Positions 31,995 to 42,797 of a stretch of DNA of 64,000 nt are shown here, in pieces. Each line of letters starts with the position of its first letter. Position 1 is the first letter of the stretch. The notes beneath the pieces were generated by a model. That model worked only from the letters and a program-made list of their open reading frames with translations. It made no database searches and was not told the DNA's origin. The DNA comes from Euborellia annulipes (taxonomy: Eukaryota > Arthropoda > Insecta > Dermaptera > Anisolabididae). The translations under genes were made by a program, and so were the position numbers. The stretch spans positions 1 through 64,000 of the forward strand of contig JAKCPI010002519.1 of NCBI GenBank assembly GCA_023213315.1, given 5' to 3'.

Positions 31995-32137
31995 ATTGTT
32001 TTTACTTTCTCTTAACTCTCTATATATATAATATATAATTCCATGCATGTCCTGGTGGGACAAACACAGAACATAGCTTTCAATTACCGAAAGTAAGAGA
32101 AAGTTGTGTGCTGACAAGTGACATCAGATTTTTCTTG
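31995..32137 (+). repeat. Short R1 deletion derivative: two end hairpins fused
   Basis: TACTTTCTCTTAACTC left end runs almost directly into the right hairpin (TCCTGGTGGGACAAACACAG ... GTGACATCAGATTTTT). The ~550-bp body is missing. Confidence 0.8.
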
Positions 32138-33077
32138 CAATCTTTAGAAAGTCCTATAAAAATGGGCTTCAAAATTAGGAAGATGAGGGAAAATAGACTG
32201 ATAAAAGAGAATTATATAATAAATACAGGTGTATAGACCGCACGGCCCATCTAAAGGGGTGTAGAGCAATTATACTTCTTCCTCCCGTATTTTTTGGGAG
32301 ATATTTCAAATGACAGGCCCAAGAGACAAATTTAAAGAAATATTATGTTGTTCTTGAGAAAAATACAAGTGGATTCAGGAATTCGGAAATGGAAATGGAA
32401 TCCAAAATGGAGGTTTATGTCCGAAATTCAAAAAACTTTCGAGATATCTATTTGACTTTTTTGATTAGCATATTTGCTTTGCTGATGGAGTCGAAAGAAT
32501 TAACAAAGCAGTCAATTTGCCAGTCTAGATGCCATTCCGAATTTAGACTTTTTGGCTTTTTTGGACTTTATCCTCTACCACAGAATGAAAAACCTAACAA
32601 GTATAAATCTGAAATTTCTAAAATTCCCAATAAAGGTCCATGAAGAATTATAGAAATTTAATTTCCTATCACAACGCTATTTATTATTCGAAATCAATTC
32701 AATCAAAATCAATGATGAAATGCTACAAGTTTCAGAATTTACTAACTATCAAGTTAGTGTTAGTACTTTTATCTTGATTGAAAATATGGAATAATCGCCT
32801 TAATACGAGTATTTAAAATTGTAAATAAATAAAAAATATAATTTATGTTTGTCAAAATGGGTTTCTTTTAGAAAAGTAAAAATGAGTAAAAATGAAAACA
32901 AGAGAAAGTAAATGACTCACCAAAATATCATCTAACGAAGTATCTGGAAGCTCAATAATTCAATTTGAAGTACAAAAATTCAAAGAAGAAATGAGTCGAT
33001 ATCACCCAAGGTAAAAACCCTAAGAATCTGTAAAAAAAAAATGTTATTAATTCATTTATTCTTAAAAGCATATATAG
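32138..33077. other. Intergenic with an unassigned 84-codon ORF
   Basis: 32389-32643 (+) is open from ATG for 84 codons, with SICQSRCHSEF in its middle and a possible acceptor TTTTTTGATTAG inside. I do not recognise a family and the composition is close to background, so no CDS is called. Confidence 0.35.
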
Positions 33078-33199
33078 ATTCTCAATTGGAAGATTACCCT
33101 TAATGGGTAGCAGGTTCTTCAAGCAATAATTCAATAAAAAACATAAATATTTTTCATTTTCAAAATTTTATTTCATTCGATGACTGTATGTGCACAAAT

Positions 33200-33240
33200 A
33201 CCACCAGTTTCGGTCAATCAAATGACCATCATCGGATCTG
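33200..33240 (-). ncRNA. Hammerhead-like motif, FB-d left arm
   Basis: On the minus strand: CCGATGA, T, GGTCA/TGACC stem, GAAACTGGT. Core second base mutated and GTC site altered. Confidence 0.3.
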
Positions 33241-33370
33241 CAAAAACAACATATCACAATGTGAGAGCAGGCACAAGTAAAAAGAAAAACCAAAAAACCA
33301 CAAACTATATGTATGGGTGTCTGTGTGTTAGAAAAACAAAAAAACTACAAACTATATGTATGGGTGTCTG

Positions 33371-33750
33371 CAGGGGCGAGGAACGAATTTGAATCAGGGG
33401 GGAGGGGGGCAAAAAAATTTTTTTAGAAAATTAAAATAATTTAATATGTTCAAATAGTATAAAACAAAAACAAATCTACTATAAAACTTTAAAAATTTTA
33501 AATAAAATCACAATTTTAATAAAATTAAAATTTTGCTAGTGATTTTATCAAAAATTTTTGGAAAAAATTTGAAAAAAAATGAATTTTTTACTCTTTTAAT
33601 TTTTTTAATTTAGAAGATTTTATTTTTCAAAAGAAAAAATATACCATTTTTAAAAATAAATGAAATAAAAAGAATGAAATTTTGCCCCCCTCTGCCCCCC
33701 CTGTAGGATGAGGGGGGCAATGTACCCTTGCCCCCCCAGTTCCGGCGCCT
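33371..33750. mobile_element. MITE inserted at the centre of FB-d
   Basis: Ends AGGGGCGAGGAACGAATT and AGTTCCGGCGCCT are imperfect inverted repeats; G/C-rich runs lie inside both ends and an AT-rich interior between. ATGGGTGTCTG occurs on both sides, longer than expected for a hAT duplication and possibly part of a local repeat. Confidence 0.75.
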
Positions 33751-33840
33751 ATGGGTGTCTGTGTGGTTAGTTTGTGTTTTTTTTTGTTTTTCTTTTTACT
33801 TGTGCCAGCTCTCACGTTGTGATATGTTGTTTTTGCAGAT

Positions 33841-33875
33841 CTGATGATGGTCATTTGAGTGACCGAAACTGGTGA
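33841..33875 (+). ncRNA. Hammerhead-like motif, FB-d right arm
   Basis: CTGATGA exact, T, GGTCA/TGACC stem, GAAACTGGTG. The core is intact but the GTC triplet is not preserved. Confidence 0.35.
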
Positions 33876-34015
33876 TATATGTGCACACACAGTCATCGAA
33901 TGAATAAAATCCTGAAAATGAAAAATATTATATTTATGTTTTTTTATTGAATTATTGCTTGAAGAACCTGCTACCCATTAAGGAGTAATCTTCCAATTGA
34001 GAATTACATATGATC

Positions 34016-35389
34016 CTCTTACAACCTCAAATTATTAGCGTATATAGAATTCGGCAAATGTATCATTTTAATTCTAATTTGCATAATAGGTATATTTTGG
34101 GGCACTATAGTCATTAGCGTGGCCTTCACTCACTACTTTAAAGAAAAAAGCCGTCAAAATGAATAAACAAGAATTTAATAATTAGTATATTGCTATTATA
34201 GTCTTAAATGAGATAAATAGAAACGAAACATATCTTGGCTTTCAGAGAGATTAAAAATTCTAAGATTCCGAATATGGCTAGAGACTGATCAAATTAGTAG
34301 GCTTAATAATAAATACCCTATTTTTCGACATAGTTATATAATTAATATAATTAAAATAAATTTTATTGCTCACTAATTATACCAGTGGAACTTAACACAA
34401 GACAACTATTCAAAAAAAATAGGGTAAAAATATGCAATTTAAAGCATATAACAATTTTCAAACTTACACATTCTCTATTAAAATTTAATAATTAGGCCAG
34501 AGAAAAAAATTCACTGTCATATTTCTATAATCTATGTTAAGGCAAGAAAGTTTCGTGTCATTTTTAATTAAAGCCCTTTTTTTGAAATGTTCTGGTTTGG
34601 CATCCTTATAATTATTTCCTCATCAAAAAGTGTCGTCTTAATAAAAGAAAGTACTAAGTAGACCTCCCTTCTACGACTAACATAATTTAATAAATAAAAT
34701 TGTATGGGAATGTTAATTTAGCTTCATATAATAAATCACATTCATAAGAATATCAACTCAACAAGTCTTATTCAATCCACGCTTGAATGTTTATGCAATG
34801 TTTTTTTGTGTGTCAAAAAAATAAATTAAAAAAAAAAAAAATTTAATACATGAATAAATCCTATTTAGGTAGATAATTAGCAATGTTATTAGAAAAAAAA
34901 AATTATAAACAAAATCTCTAAATTTTGTTTTCCGTTTGTTCACTGTTCATTCTTTCTCTCTGGTTTTTGGACCAATGACATTTTCTCTTTTTCGGCCGAT
35001 AAAGCAGCTCGGATTATTTTTCCATTACAATAATACGGCCATTAGATGCACTCAATTAAGCACAAATAATAGAATTGCCACTTTTTCGAAGAAAGAGATA
35101 AAAAAAAGGCCAGATAACTAAGTTGGGATAGAAAATGAGAGACGAAGCGAAATCAATGCAAAATATATTGAACGACATTTCTAATAGATTGATAAAATTA
35201 ATAATTATGTCCTAGGTTTATTCAAATTTTATTGAATTTTATAATTGAATGAATGAAAAATAATAAATTAACTTAATATTTTAAATATATCAATCGGTTA
35301 TGTTCAATAATCTGCAGTGACACACCAGGCTCTTTTATCGCTTGGGACGGGAAGCGAATGTGTGAAAAGTTAAAGATTTCTCTTTGATC
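34016..35389. other. AT-rich intergenic stretch
   Basis: No gene or repeat recognised. Confidence 0.5.
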
Positions 35390-35540
35390 TATGGGCGTAA
35401 CTAGAGAGGTCACGGGGGGGGGGGGGGCAGAAGGCCAGCGCTCCAAGAAAAATTGAGACAATATGAGGCCTTCCGGAGGATGGCTGGTCCCATGACCCCC
35501 CCCCCCCCCCTACAACCGAATTCCCCAGTTAAGCATCATG
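35390..35540. mobile_element. MITE with ATGGGCGTAACTAG end, second copy
   Basis: Shares CAAGAAAAATTGAGACAATA and GGATGGCTGGTCCCATG with 12286-12404; enlarged by G14 and C14 homopolymers. Confidence 0.8.
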
Positions 35541-36049
35541 GACAAAATGAAGTTAAATAAATAAAATGAAAAAGATTACCATCTAAGGAGGAAAAAAATG
35601 GATTGAATCTCTCGGCGTGGCTCTCAGCCATACCGAATTGCAGCGCCTGCGGTGTTTGCAAAGGCAGCCTGACAAGCAAGAACTAGACGTCATATACATG
35701 TCCGATTGTTGACCTAAAAAACAATTAAATTAGTGCTGGGTCAAATTAGTTAATTATGACAATAATAAGTTATCGTTATATTTATTAATATTTACCTTTG
35801 CTTTTGGAGTTTTCTATTTTCTCTCACTTTTTAACACTCACATATTGGTACACTTGTTATTCATAATGACATTAAAATAAAGTTATTTTCATTTAATACA
35901 AAAAAAAAAAAAAAAAAAAACTATATGTATTAAATGAAAATAGGCCTAATAATTTTCCGTAAACCAGGAGTCTGAAGAAATCATATCAGTGAGAGCGAAC
36001 GTGATTTTTTGGATTACGAGCAAATGAGTGCGGGGGCTGAAAGAGATCC
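35541..36049. other. Intergenic stretch
   Basis: A somewhat GC-richer segment around 35600-35700 (CTCTCGGCGTGGCTCTCAGC) has no clear open frame. Poly-A run at 35900-35921. Confidence 0.4.
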
Positions 36050-36320
36050 TACCTAGCCTAACCCAAAAGACGAATAAATATCGAATTGTATTTAACCCCG
36101 TCCCCACCATCAGATCGGTGGAGTCCTCGGGTTCCTAGCCACAAGGATTGCAATTCAGAGCCTCCAGGCTATTCCTGGAGAAACGGCAACCCTTCCCTGA
36201 CTCATTTAACTCATAGAGCCACCTCAAACCCACCCTCAAAGATACAAAATCAGACTCCCGAATGCGTCATAAAAAGACGTCTTTGCAAAACACAAGAACA
36301 CTTGAGAACCTTAATAGACT
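36050..36320 (+). repeat. R5 repeat, copy 2
   Basis: Matches 27060-27335 through GGTGGAGTCCT, CACAAGGATTGCAATT, GAGCCTCCAGGCTAT, CCTGACTCATTTAACTC, GAGCCACCTCAAACCCA and AAAAGACGTCT. The 83-codon open frame on this strand belongs to the repeat. Confidence 0.75.
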
Positions 36321-36406
36321 ATTTATGTATTTTTTGATCTATTCATTTGTATGTTTGTATGTGTGTGGATGTTGTAGTCTATGTCATTAGATTATAAAAT
36401 ATTCAC

Positions 36407-36497
36407 CTTCCAGGCGGTTGAAGGTCGCCAGAAGCTCCTTGCACTCCGAATCCTTTAGCTCAGCTCTTAATCCCAAATGCATTGGAGAGACACGAAT
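36407..36497 (-). CDS. Candidate internal coding exon, function unknown
   Basis: On the minus strand a CACTTTTTCAG acceptor precedes, and AAG|GTGAAT donor follows, a 91-nt segment. Only one frame is open through it, 30 codons plus one base, and it contains AELKDSECKELLATFNRLE, a charged, helix-like stretch with balanced codon use unlike the AT-rich flanks. The other two frames stop early. I do not recognise the protein. No adjacent exon was established; the next exon-like segments on this strand lie upstream at 40.4-42.5 kb and may or may not belong to the same gene. Confidence 0.45.
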
Positions 36498-36605
36498 CTG
36501 AAAAAGTGATTATCTTTTAGAATCTCTACCATATCAAAAGATATTAATAGAAGAAGTAGAATAAGAAAAAAAGAGAGCAGCTAATTGTAATTTCATTTAT
36601 TTCCC

Positions 36606-36658
36606 CTCACTGCTGACGTTTCGGACCTGTTTAGAACACATCTTCACAGCATTCAGTG
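36606..36658 (-). ncRNA. Hammerhead-like motif, solo copy
   Basis: On the minus strand: CACT, bulge, GCT, GTGAAGA, variable stem-loop, GAAACGTC, AGC, AGTG. GCT/AGC and CACT/AGTG form helix I with an internal bulge. The first core base is G instead of C and helix II is weak. Confidence 0.4.
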
Positions 36659-36670
36659 TCATCATTATTA

Positions 36671-36954
36671 TAAAATTTGACATTTCGCCTTTACATCAAT
36701 ATCGTTGGTTTACTTTTTATTCACCTAATACATGTATATTTTTTTATTTGGTGGTGAGATGTATTCAGTGACTAAGTCTGTATGTCTGTTTGCAATGCAG
36801 AAAAACTATTGAACGGATTTTCTTCTATTATGAAGAAAATTTTCCGGGGTTGGTATGTAGCTAAGAGTAGGGGTAGGGAACCGCTCCTTTTTAGGAGGGG
36901 GTGGAAAGTATAATTTAATTTGAAAGCCAGTGAATATATATTTATGCATTTTAA
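36671..36954. other. Intergenic stretch
   Basis: Nothing recognised. GATTTTCTTCTATTATGAAG near 36820 and the preceding text are unassigned. Confidence 0.4.
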
Positions 36955-37640
36955 TTTTTACTTTCTCTTACCTCTATATATGTTAATATATAGAGAGAGA
37001 AAGTATTGGATTCATGTCAAAAATTCTATGTCGAGATTTTGATGGAAATACACGTTTTGAGGACCCCTGAATCCAAAAAAGGTGGTTTTCGCGACATGGT
37101 CAGTCTGTGTGTGTGTGTGTCTGTCTGTGTGTCTGTGAACAAAATATTTCAAGAACGAAAAGAGCTATGAGGTTGAAATTGTATATTTAAGTTAGGCACC
37201 CCATGGGATGTGAGACGAAGCTTTTGAACAAGATTGGCCAAAGAGTACTAGTACTTTACTGATGTACTTTTTCAGTTTTTTTTTTCGATTTTCTCAAATT
37301 TCGCTCCAACGATTTTTTTTTTTTTTTAATTCAAAAATCAATTATTTTTTAGATTCTCTTTAAAATGTATATTCTCATTTTGTCATTGAAATCTACTGAA
37401 GACAGCTTTACTCTTGTACTACATAGAAAAGATAGGAGAAATGGTTGTCATGGTAACAAAATATAAATATTTTCACATACTTAGAAATTTTACATCTTGA
37501 AAATCGAATGTACCGTAATGTCGGAAACTAAATACATGTCGACACAAAAAATCTGGTGTGACTGGCGCACAGTACACAACTTTTGATTACAGAAGGTAAG
37601 AGAAAGTTGTGTGCTGTGCGCCAGTCACACCAGATTTTTT
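36955..37640 (+). mobile_element. R1 copy, full length
   Basis: Left hairpin ACTTTCTCTTACCTC ... GAGAGAGAAAGTA, TG/TCTG microsatellite, full body, and an intact right hairpin from AAAATCTGGTGTGACTGG to CAGTCACACCAGATTTT. Confidence 0.95.
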
Positions 37641-38336
37641 ATTTTCTATTATTTTGAGATGGGTGACTTAGAGAATAAATAGAGTCACTGTATATATCAT
37701 TTAATATTTCAGAAAGAGCTTTCATCTTCTTCCTCACCTCTTAAAAAATTACTTCTTTATTTTTCATTCAATTTTAATGAAATTTGTAATAAGGCTTCCT
37801 CGGGATAAGTATATGTGAAAAATAAATGTATAGAAAATTTTATAAATGCTATTTCAAATATTTCTATTTTTTTTTTTTTTTTTACCTACTACGTCAGCAA
37901 ATTCAAGGGCTACGATGAGAGCAAAACGAGAGAAAATGACAGAAATGTCATATCAAATAAAGCATTCGGTTTGCATGAACGGCCCCAACCCCCTCCTTCC
38001 CTATCCTTCTTTACGCCCACAAGTTCCCTTTTGGATTCTCTCCCAACTACTAATAGTAATGTTGGCTTGTTTGTTTGATGACATGAAATAGGAAGAAAAA
38101 AATTGTTCAAGAAACTGGAAATGTCACATTTTCCAAAAAAATTAAAAAGAAAAAAAAAAAAAAATTGCTAACAACCATTGTTCCTGTCTGTCACATTAGC
38201 CTTTCATTTATCATAAAAAAAAAAAAAACATTTATACTTAAAACACGAAATTAATATTAAAATTTTTAAATGAATTTTAAGAATTTTAATTAGAAAAATA
38301 ATTTTCCTTTCTCAAACAATGTGTAAAATAAGAAGG
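37641..38336. other. AT-rich intergenic stretch
   Basis: Overlapping open frames at 37815-38110 on both strands have no family resemblance and are not called. Confidence 0.45.
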
Positions 38337-38614
38337 AAAATAAAAATATAATAAAAAAACTTTAAAAAAATTTTTTTAAATTTAAATAAAAGGGAATATA
38401 TGTCTGTAAATGTTGATTTTTGCTTAAATAAAGCGGGGGGCCTTGTGCTTAAGGAATTGTATTCTTAGAGCCTCGGAATCACTTTGAAGCGCCCCGCTTT
38501 TATTTTAAGTAATAAATATTCCAATTTTCAAGAACAATTAATTATTTCTCTCTTTTAGTTCAATTTAAATAAAAGCATTTTTTTAAAGTTTTTTTATTAT
38601 ATTTTTATTTTAAA
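38337..38614. repeat. Nested fold-back, outer AT-rich arms around a MITE-like hairpin
   Basis: Outer arms AAAATAAAAATATAATAAAA-CTTTAAAA and their inverse; inner arms CTTAAATAAAGCGGGGGGC and GCGCCCCGCTTTTATTTTAAG at about 38424-38509. No motif shared with the hammerhead-like class. Confidence 0.75.
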
Positions 38615-39723
38615 CTTTTTAGTTTTTTTATTATAGAGTATTAAAAAAAAAGAAGGCAGGTGTTAAATAAACAATTAGTTTAGTCAATTTTGGTAAAAAC
38701 AACTCACTATTTGGTCATCAAAAATGATTAAATATTAAATTTCACACCTCTAGCCCATCGGGAAGTGACTTAAATAAAGATAAAGTTGGTGATTTTGAAA
38801 GAGTAAGTTAAATAAAAGAAAAAAAAGAGAAGAAATATTCATTCCTAACTAACAAGACAACTTGTAATCAACGAATTCAAACATATGTGGTTAAAAAAAT
38901 ATAAGATGTTTAAGTGGGCGAAAATTTTCTCTCTGGGATCGAGAATATTAAAATTTTTCTCAAGAATTATGGATTATATTATCTTCCTTATTAATGTAGT
39001 CAGTCTCTTAAGATAAATTTTGAATGAGTTTTGTCGCTATTTGAATAAATGTATGTAAATTAGATTAATGCATGACATTTGGCATAATTTTGTTCCATTA
39101 ATTCAATTTACATCAATTTATTTATATGACAATAAATAATTTCCGCTAATATTAGATAAGAAAATATAGTAAAGCTAATTTATATACAAAAGGAATAAAG
39201 TAGCAGCAAAATTAAATAAACATTAACTACATCTACATCCTAATTTAGAAGTGAATCTCAGAAATTTTCATATGGAAATAAATTTTCGTTTCTCTTAATG
39301 TAAGCAAAATAGAACATTTAATTATGTCTGACAGAGATAGTAAACAAGTTTCTAGTAGGGCCAAATCATCAAGCGCAATCAGACAAAAAATTAAACTATT
39401 AACAAATAAATATTTGTCAACTAAGAGATAGAAACACACAACCAGCCTTTTCCTAGATCTCACTCACAGTCACACTTCGGAGATATCTACTAACAAATTT
39501 GGAGATCAGTAAGACCCAAAATAAATCATCACTTCCTAACCGAAATCTCTGAAAATGGTTCCAAAATCAGAAGCGAAACATTGGGTCTATCTCAATAACC
39601 AACGCCATTTAACTAGAGGAATTTTATCTTCATATCGGTCTCTTCCAAGTGAATTAACCTAAGCGATAAATCAACAATTATATAATTTATTAAAAAAAAA
39701 AAGAATTTGAAAGCTGTAAATAA
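38615..39723. other. AT-rich intergenic stretch
   Basis: 39540-39600 has CTGAAAATGGTTCC ... GAAGCGAAACATT, a decayed arm of the hammerhead-like type. No gene recognised. Confidence 0.4.
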
Positions 39724-39930
39724 GCCCTCGGGCTTGGTATAGTGATTAGCGGGCTACCAAGAGTCGCGGGTTCGGTTCCAATTTAAGCCATTTGGATACC
39801 AAATAAGAATGCCTGGGCCCCCAATATAAAATATTTGTACCATAAAAATCTTATATGGCCTAAGACTGTGGGCATGTGAGTGTTTATGTGAGTGTGTATG
39901 GGGAAAAAGTGTGAGTATTAAAAAAAGGGC
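39724..39930 (+). mobile_element. SINE-1 copy, internally deleted
   Basis: GCCCTCGGGCTTGGTATAGTG head, truncated B-box region (GTCGCGGGTTCGGTTCC), TGCCTGGGCCCCC, tail with GTGAGTGTTTATG and A-run. Confidence 0.88.
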
Positions 39931-39954
39931 CTGAGCTCCCTAAAAAGTAAAAAA

Positions 39955-40170
39955 TCTGGTGTGACAGCACACATCTTTCTCTTACCCTTCGGTAAGAGAA
40001 AGTTGTGCACCGTGCTGTTCACACCAGATTTTTGTGTCGAGATATATTTAGTTGCTCTTAGCACTTTATTTCCAAACTTAACCACGCGATGATTCATAGA
40101 TGGCGCTGAGCTACGAATGCTTCCACATCAGTAAAGTGTACGTCATACGATTAAATATTTTTAAGGTAGC
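39955..40170 (-). mobile_element. R1-subfamily copy with symmetric end hairpin
   Basis: AAAATCTGGTGTGACAGC ... CTGTTCACACCAGATTTTT hairpin, here almost perfectly symmetric (TCTTTCTCTTACC / GGTAAGAGAAAGTTG), then GTGTCGAGATATATTTAG and the CACTTTATTTCCAAACTTA body variant. Confidence 0.82.
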
Positions 40171-40237
40171 TATTGTAACAAAAGTTTGGAAACCATTGAA
40201 ATAGACGTAACCATAACACACCTGATAAATCTTCAAA

Positions 40238-40335
40238 GAGGTTGTTATTCTCGTGCATAGGGTCCCAGGTTCGCTTCTCATCCTGAGCGAAATAAATTTA
40301 TTTCTATTGAAGGATTTTGAAAAGTCTTGTTATGT
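40238..40335 (+). mobile_element. SINE-2 fragment
   Basis: TTCTCGTGCATAGGGTCCCA, B box AGGTTCGCTTCTCATCC, GAGCGAAATAAATTTATTTC. The A-box side and tail are missing. Confidence 0.72.
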
Positions 40336-40462
40336 AAATAAATGTTCTTTCAAAAGTACCTATAAAAAAAAATTAGAAAAGTAGAATTTCTTTATTAAAA
40401 TAGAAGTTTAAATTGCTTACAAAATAATTCAGTTGTGCGCCTAGAAGAATCTGCCCAATCTC

Positions 40463-40701
40463 TTACGAAAGGATCCAGTTGTTTATGTCCTGAAGAATCT
40501 CGACGATCTCAGCCCCCACTCCCACCATAACCATCTAAAACAAAAGAAGAATTAAAGGATTAATTTATATCATTGATACTACGTAATATTTTATGAAAAA
40601 TATTGAATTCTTTAACTTACTTTGTAGACTGCTTCTTTCGGCTCAACGAGGGCTTCCCTAAAAGCTAACCTAATCCCACTATCTATGACCGGGACGGTCA
40701 T
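40463..40701 (-). CDS. Candidate two-exon small ORF, 50 residues, function unknown
   Basis: Exon 40621-40701 opens with ATG directly after an AATTAG acceptor, runs 27 codons and ends at a GTAAGT donor in phase 0. An 86-nt intron ends GTTTTAG. Exon 40463-40534 continues the same phase for 23 codons to TAA; its protein ends EIVEILQDINNWILS. The first exon includes EALVEPKEAVYK. Both exons are less AT-rich than their flanks and the combination of phase, strong donor and compact intron is unlikely to be accidental. Another frame of the second exon is also open past a TGA, so a frameshifted or decayed larger gene is possible. Family not recognised. Confidence 0.4.
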
Positions 40702-41568
40702 CTAATTCTAAAATGAAGTTCCTCTTCTTTCTTGAGACGGTCGCGAACGCGGCACTCCCGGAAGGCAGGTAAGCCTTCATTATATCACTTCGGAACGATA
40801 CGGTGAAAACGCGCCCACAAACCCAAAAAAAAGGTAAAGAGGAAATGGAAAAATACAGTACATATGTACTAAGACACATTACAGATCAATTAATCTCCAC
40901 CCACCTGCCTAATCAATGTCGTTTAATAGCGAACTAAAATAGAACAGAGATAATTGATCTGATAATCATTCACGAGTTAGGAAGGAAGCCCGGCCAATAC
41001 AATACTGAAGATCCCCCTTGATTGCTCATCTCAGAAACAGAATGACGTTGTTCAAGATGCATGCTGAAAAAAAAAGAACCCTAAAAGCTAACAACATCCT
41101 ATACGAACTCCTAACATCTTGAACATTAACTCATTCTGTCCTGAAACAACCAAGGCCCAGAACTCAGCACTGACGGACAAAGAGCCTCGGAGAAAGAGAA
41201 AACACTCTTTCCCTCAAATGCGCGAAAGGGAGGAACATGCGATAGAGGAATTCTCCTATTTCCCTTGAACAACGGTCAAAAGTGAAATGATCCTCTACTG
41301 GGAGCCCTGCCTAAACCTAAATGGGACGAACAACAACACCCTATGCCAGTATTGAGGAACCAATTCACAATTGAACGTCAATTCAAGAGAACATCAGAGA
41401 ATTCCGACATAGAAGGCCTAAAACCCCATTAATGTATAAATGCGTGAGCGTAGAGATTTTCTAATTATGCGCCCTCTATATAGAACCTATCTATTTCTAA
41501 ATAATCTAATAAGAATTGCGTGTATTCTTAAACATTAAACATAAAAAGATAGATCCCTTAAATAGTAT
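40702..41568. other. Less AT-rich block with unresolved coding-like stretches
   Basis: About 40860-41420 has higher GC than its surroundings. On the + strand a frame without an early ATG is open for about 60 codons and contains LTDKEPRRKRKHSFPQMRER. The minus frame at 40679-40879 includes AAFATVSRKKRNFILELDD. Stops and lack of clear splice sites prevent a call. Possibly decayed coding sequence or an unrecognised repeat. Confidence 0.3.
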
Positions 41569-41789
41569 TTAATAATCACATACACGCAAACCTAAAACTG
41601 AATTAAATAAGTTAAAATAATAATACATGCACACTTGAATTGTCTCATATGTTGATGTTGCTCCCCCGTGGGGTAAAGGGATGAAATGAGTACTGTGCAT
41701 GATCCACATATTACCAATAATCGTATACCTTTTGTTTATTGAACATTCATCCATCCCTTTACCTTGAGAAACGAAACCTGCATTGGGCA
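41569..41789 (-). CDS. Possible exon, function unknown
   Basis: On the minus strand a TATATTTCAG acceptor is followed by an open frame of about 73 codons, including FVSQGKGMDECSINKR and MHSTHFIPLPHGGATSTYE. Composition is richer than flanking DNA up to about 41640, then becomes AT-rich, so the true exon probably ends earlier, but I see no strong donor; CAAG|GTAAAG near the start is an alternative that would give a 27-nt exon. Confidence 0.25.
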
Positions 41790-42112
41790 CTGAAATATAA
41801 AAACCTATTCTTTAAAAAAAAAAATCAAAAAGTTAAATTTACCATGGTAGTATATTAAAAAATGAATTTAGAAAAAAAAATTGACAAATTATCTTAATGT
41901 AAATTTAAATAAAAAAAGTAAAAATGAAGTCGTTTTTAAAAATTAATTTTTAATTTAAAAATCTTGAATTTAAATTTTAACTATCTAAGAGGGACGCTGA
42001 AATGGGAGAATTGCTTGTACATCCTATCCATGCACCTAGGTAAAAAATATTCTATATTTAAGCCGGAATAAGAAAAGTCAAAAAAAATTTTGAAAAATCC
42101 TAAACTGCTTAC

Positions 42113-42496
42113 TCTACGCCCACGTAAATGTTCATACAGACTTTAAATGTAGCTGCTACACTCGTGGAATCTGCTGTAGTGACTGCCTGGCTGACGTAAC
42201 GCGATGTCTGATGAAGGATGGTCTCTTTATGATGTCAATTCTCGAAGGCGATTCGTTGATTTCTAAAAAATAAACAAAAAAAAAAAAATTTAAATTGTGA
42301 GAAAAGCAAACCTCTGGCTCAAAGAGCGAGACGGTCATTCATTAATTAAAATAAAAAGTAAAAATGAGAATTTCAACTCACCCAAATGATCTCCGCCTGA
42401 GTGTTAGGCCAACACGAAGATTGGCTTTTGAAGAGACACAAAACGATTAGGAGAGGAGAACAGAGAATGTTTTACTTCATAATAGCGGAGAAATAT
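42113..42496 (-). ncRNA. Candidate spliced transcript, two exons, no sustained ORF
   Basis: Exon 42382-42496 is bounded by TTTTTCAG and a GTGAGT donor; exon 42113-42262 by TTTTTTAG and GTAAGC; the intron is 119 bp. Both exons are visibly richer in GC than the intron and flanks. Joined frames stop within each exon, although CWPNTQAEIIW and HQTSRYVSQAVTTADSTS occur in partial frames. Either a non-coding RNA, a decayed gene, or coding exons broken by assembly indels. Confidence 0.3.
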
Positions 42497-42797
42497 CTGA
42501 AAAATAAATAAATAATTCTATTAAAATATTGTATTTAAAAAATAATTACAAACAAGTATGAGTATAAAAGCTACGTATTATTTTGAAAAATAATAAATTT
42601 AAAAAGGCAAGAGAATAATTGACCGAAATGTTGTTAAAGAATCTAAAAACTTCGTTTGAGTTTTTTTCTAAGGTTCTAGTGATAGCCCTATTAAATGAAG
42701 ACACATTAAGTGACCGAAAAGTTGTATTTTGAAATGAAGTTTTATATTGTTTTAAATAGGATATGGAAATAGATGTATTTCCAGCCATTAAATATTA

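Larger units (their letters stand above)
33078..34015. mobile_element. Fold-back element FB-d, arms ~290 bp
   Basis: Left arm opens TTCTCAATTGGAAGATTAC, right arm closes with its inverse; pairing continues through GGGTAGCAGGTTCTTCAAGC, AATAATTCAATAAAAAACAT, CATTCGATGACTGT, ACCAGTTTCGGTCA, GCAAAAACAACATATCAC and TTGTGTTTTT-like tract. The centre is occupied by a MITE at 33371-33750. Overlapping open frames across both arms are mirror images, not genes. Confidence 0.93.

Noticed and set aside
32389..32643. 84-codon ORF as a cysteine-containing domain
   Set aside because: The SICQSRCHSEF stretch is suggestive, but only two cysteines, background composition and no clear splice context.
33180..33896. 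Two open frames with nearly the same protein start on opposite strands
   Set aside because: They are the two mirror arms of fold-back FB-d.
36086..36337. 83-codon + strand frame
   Set aside because: It coincides with the R5 repeat; the other R5 copy does not keep the frame.
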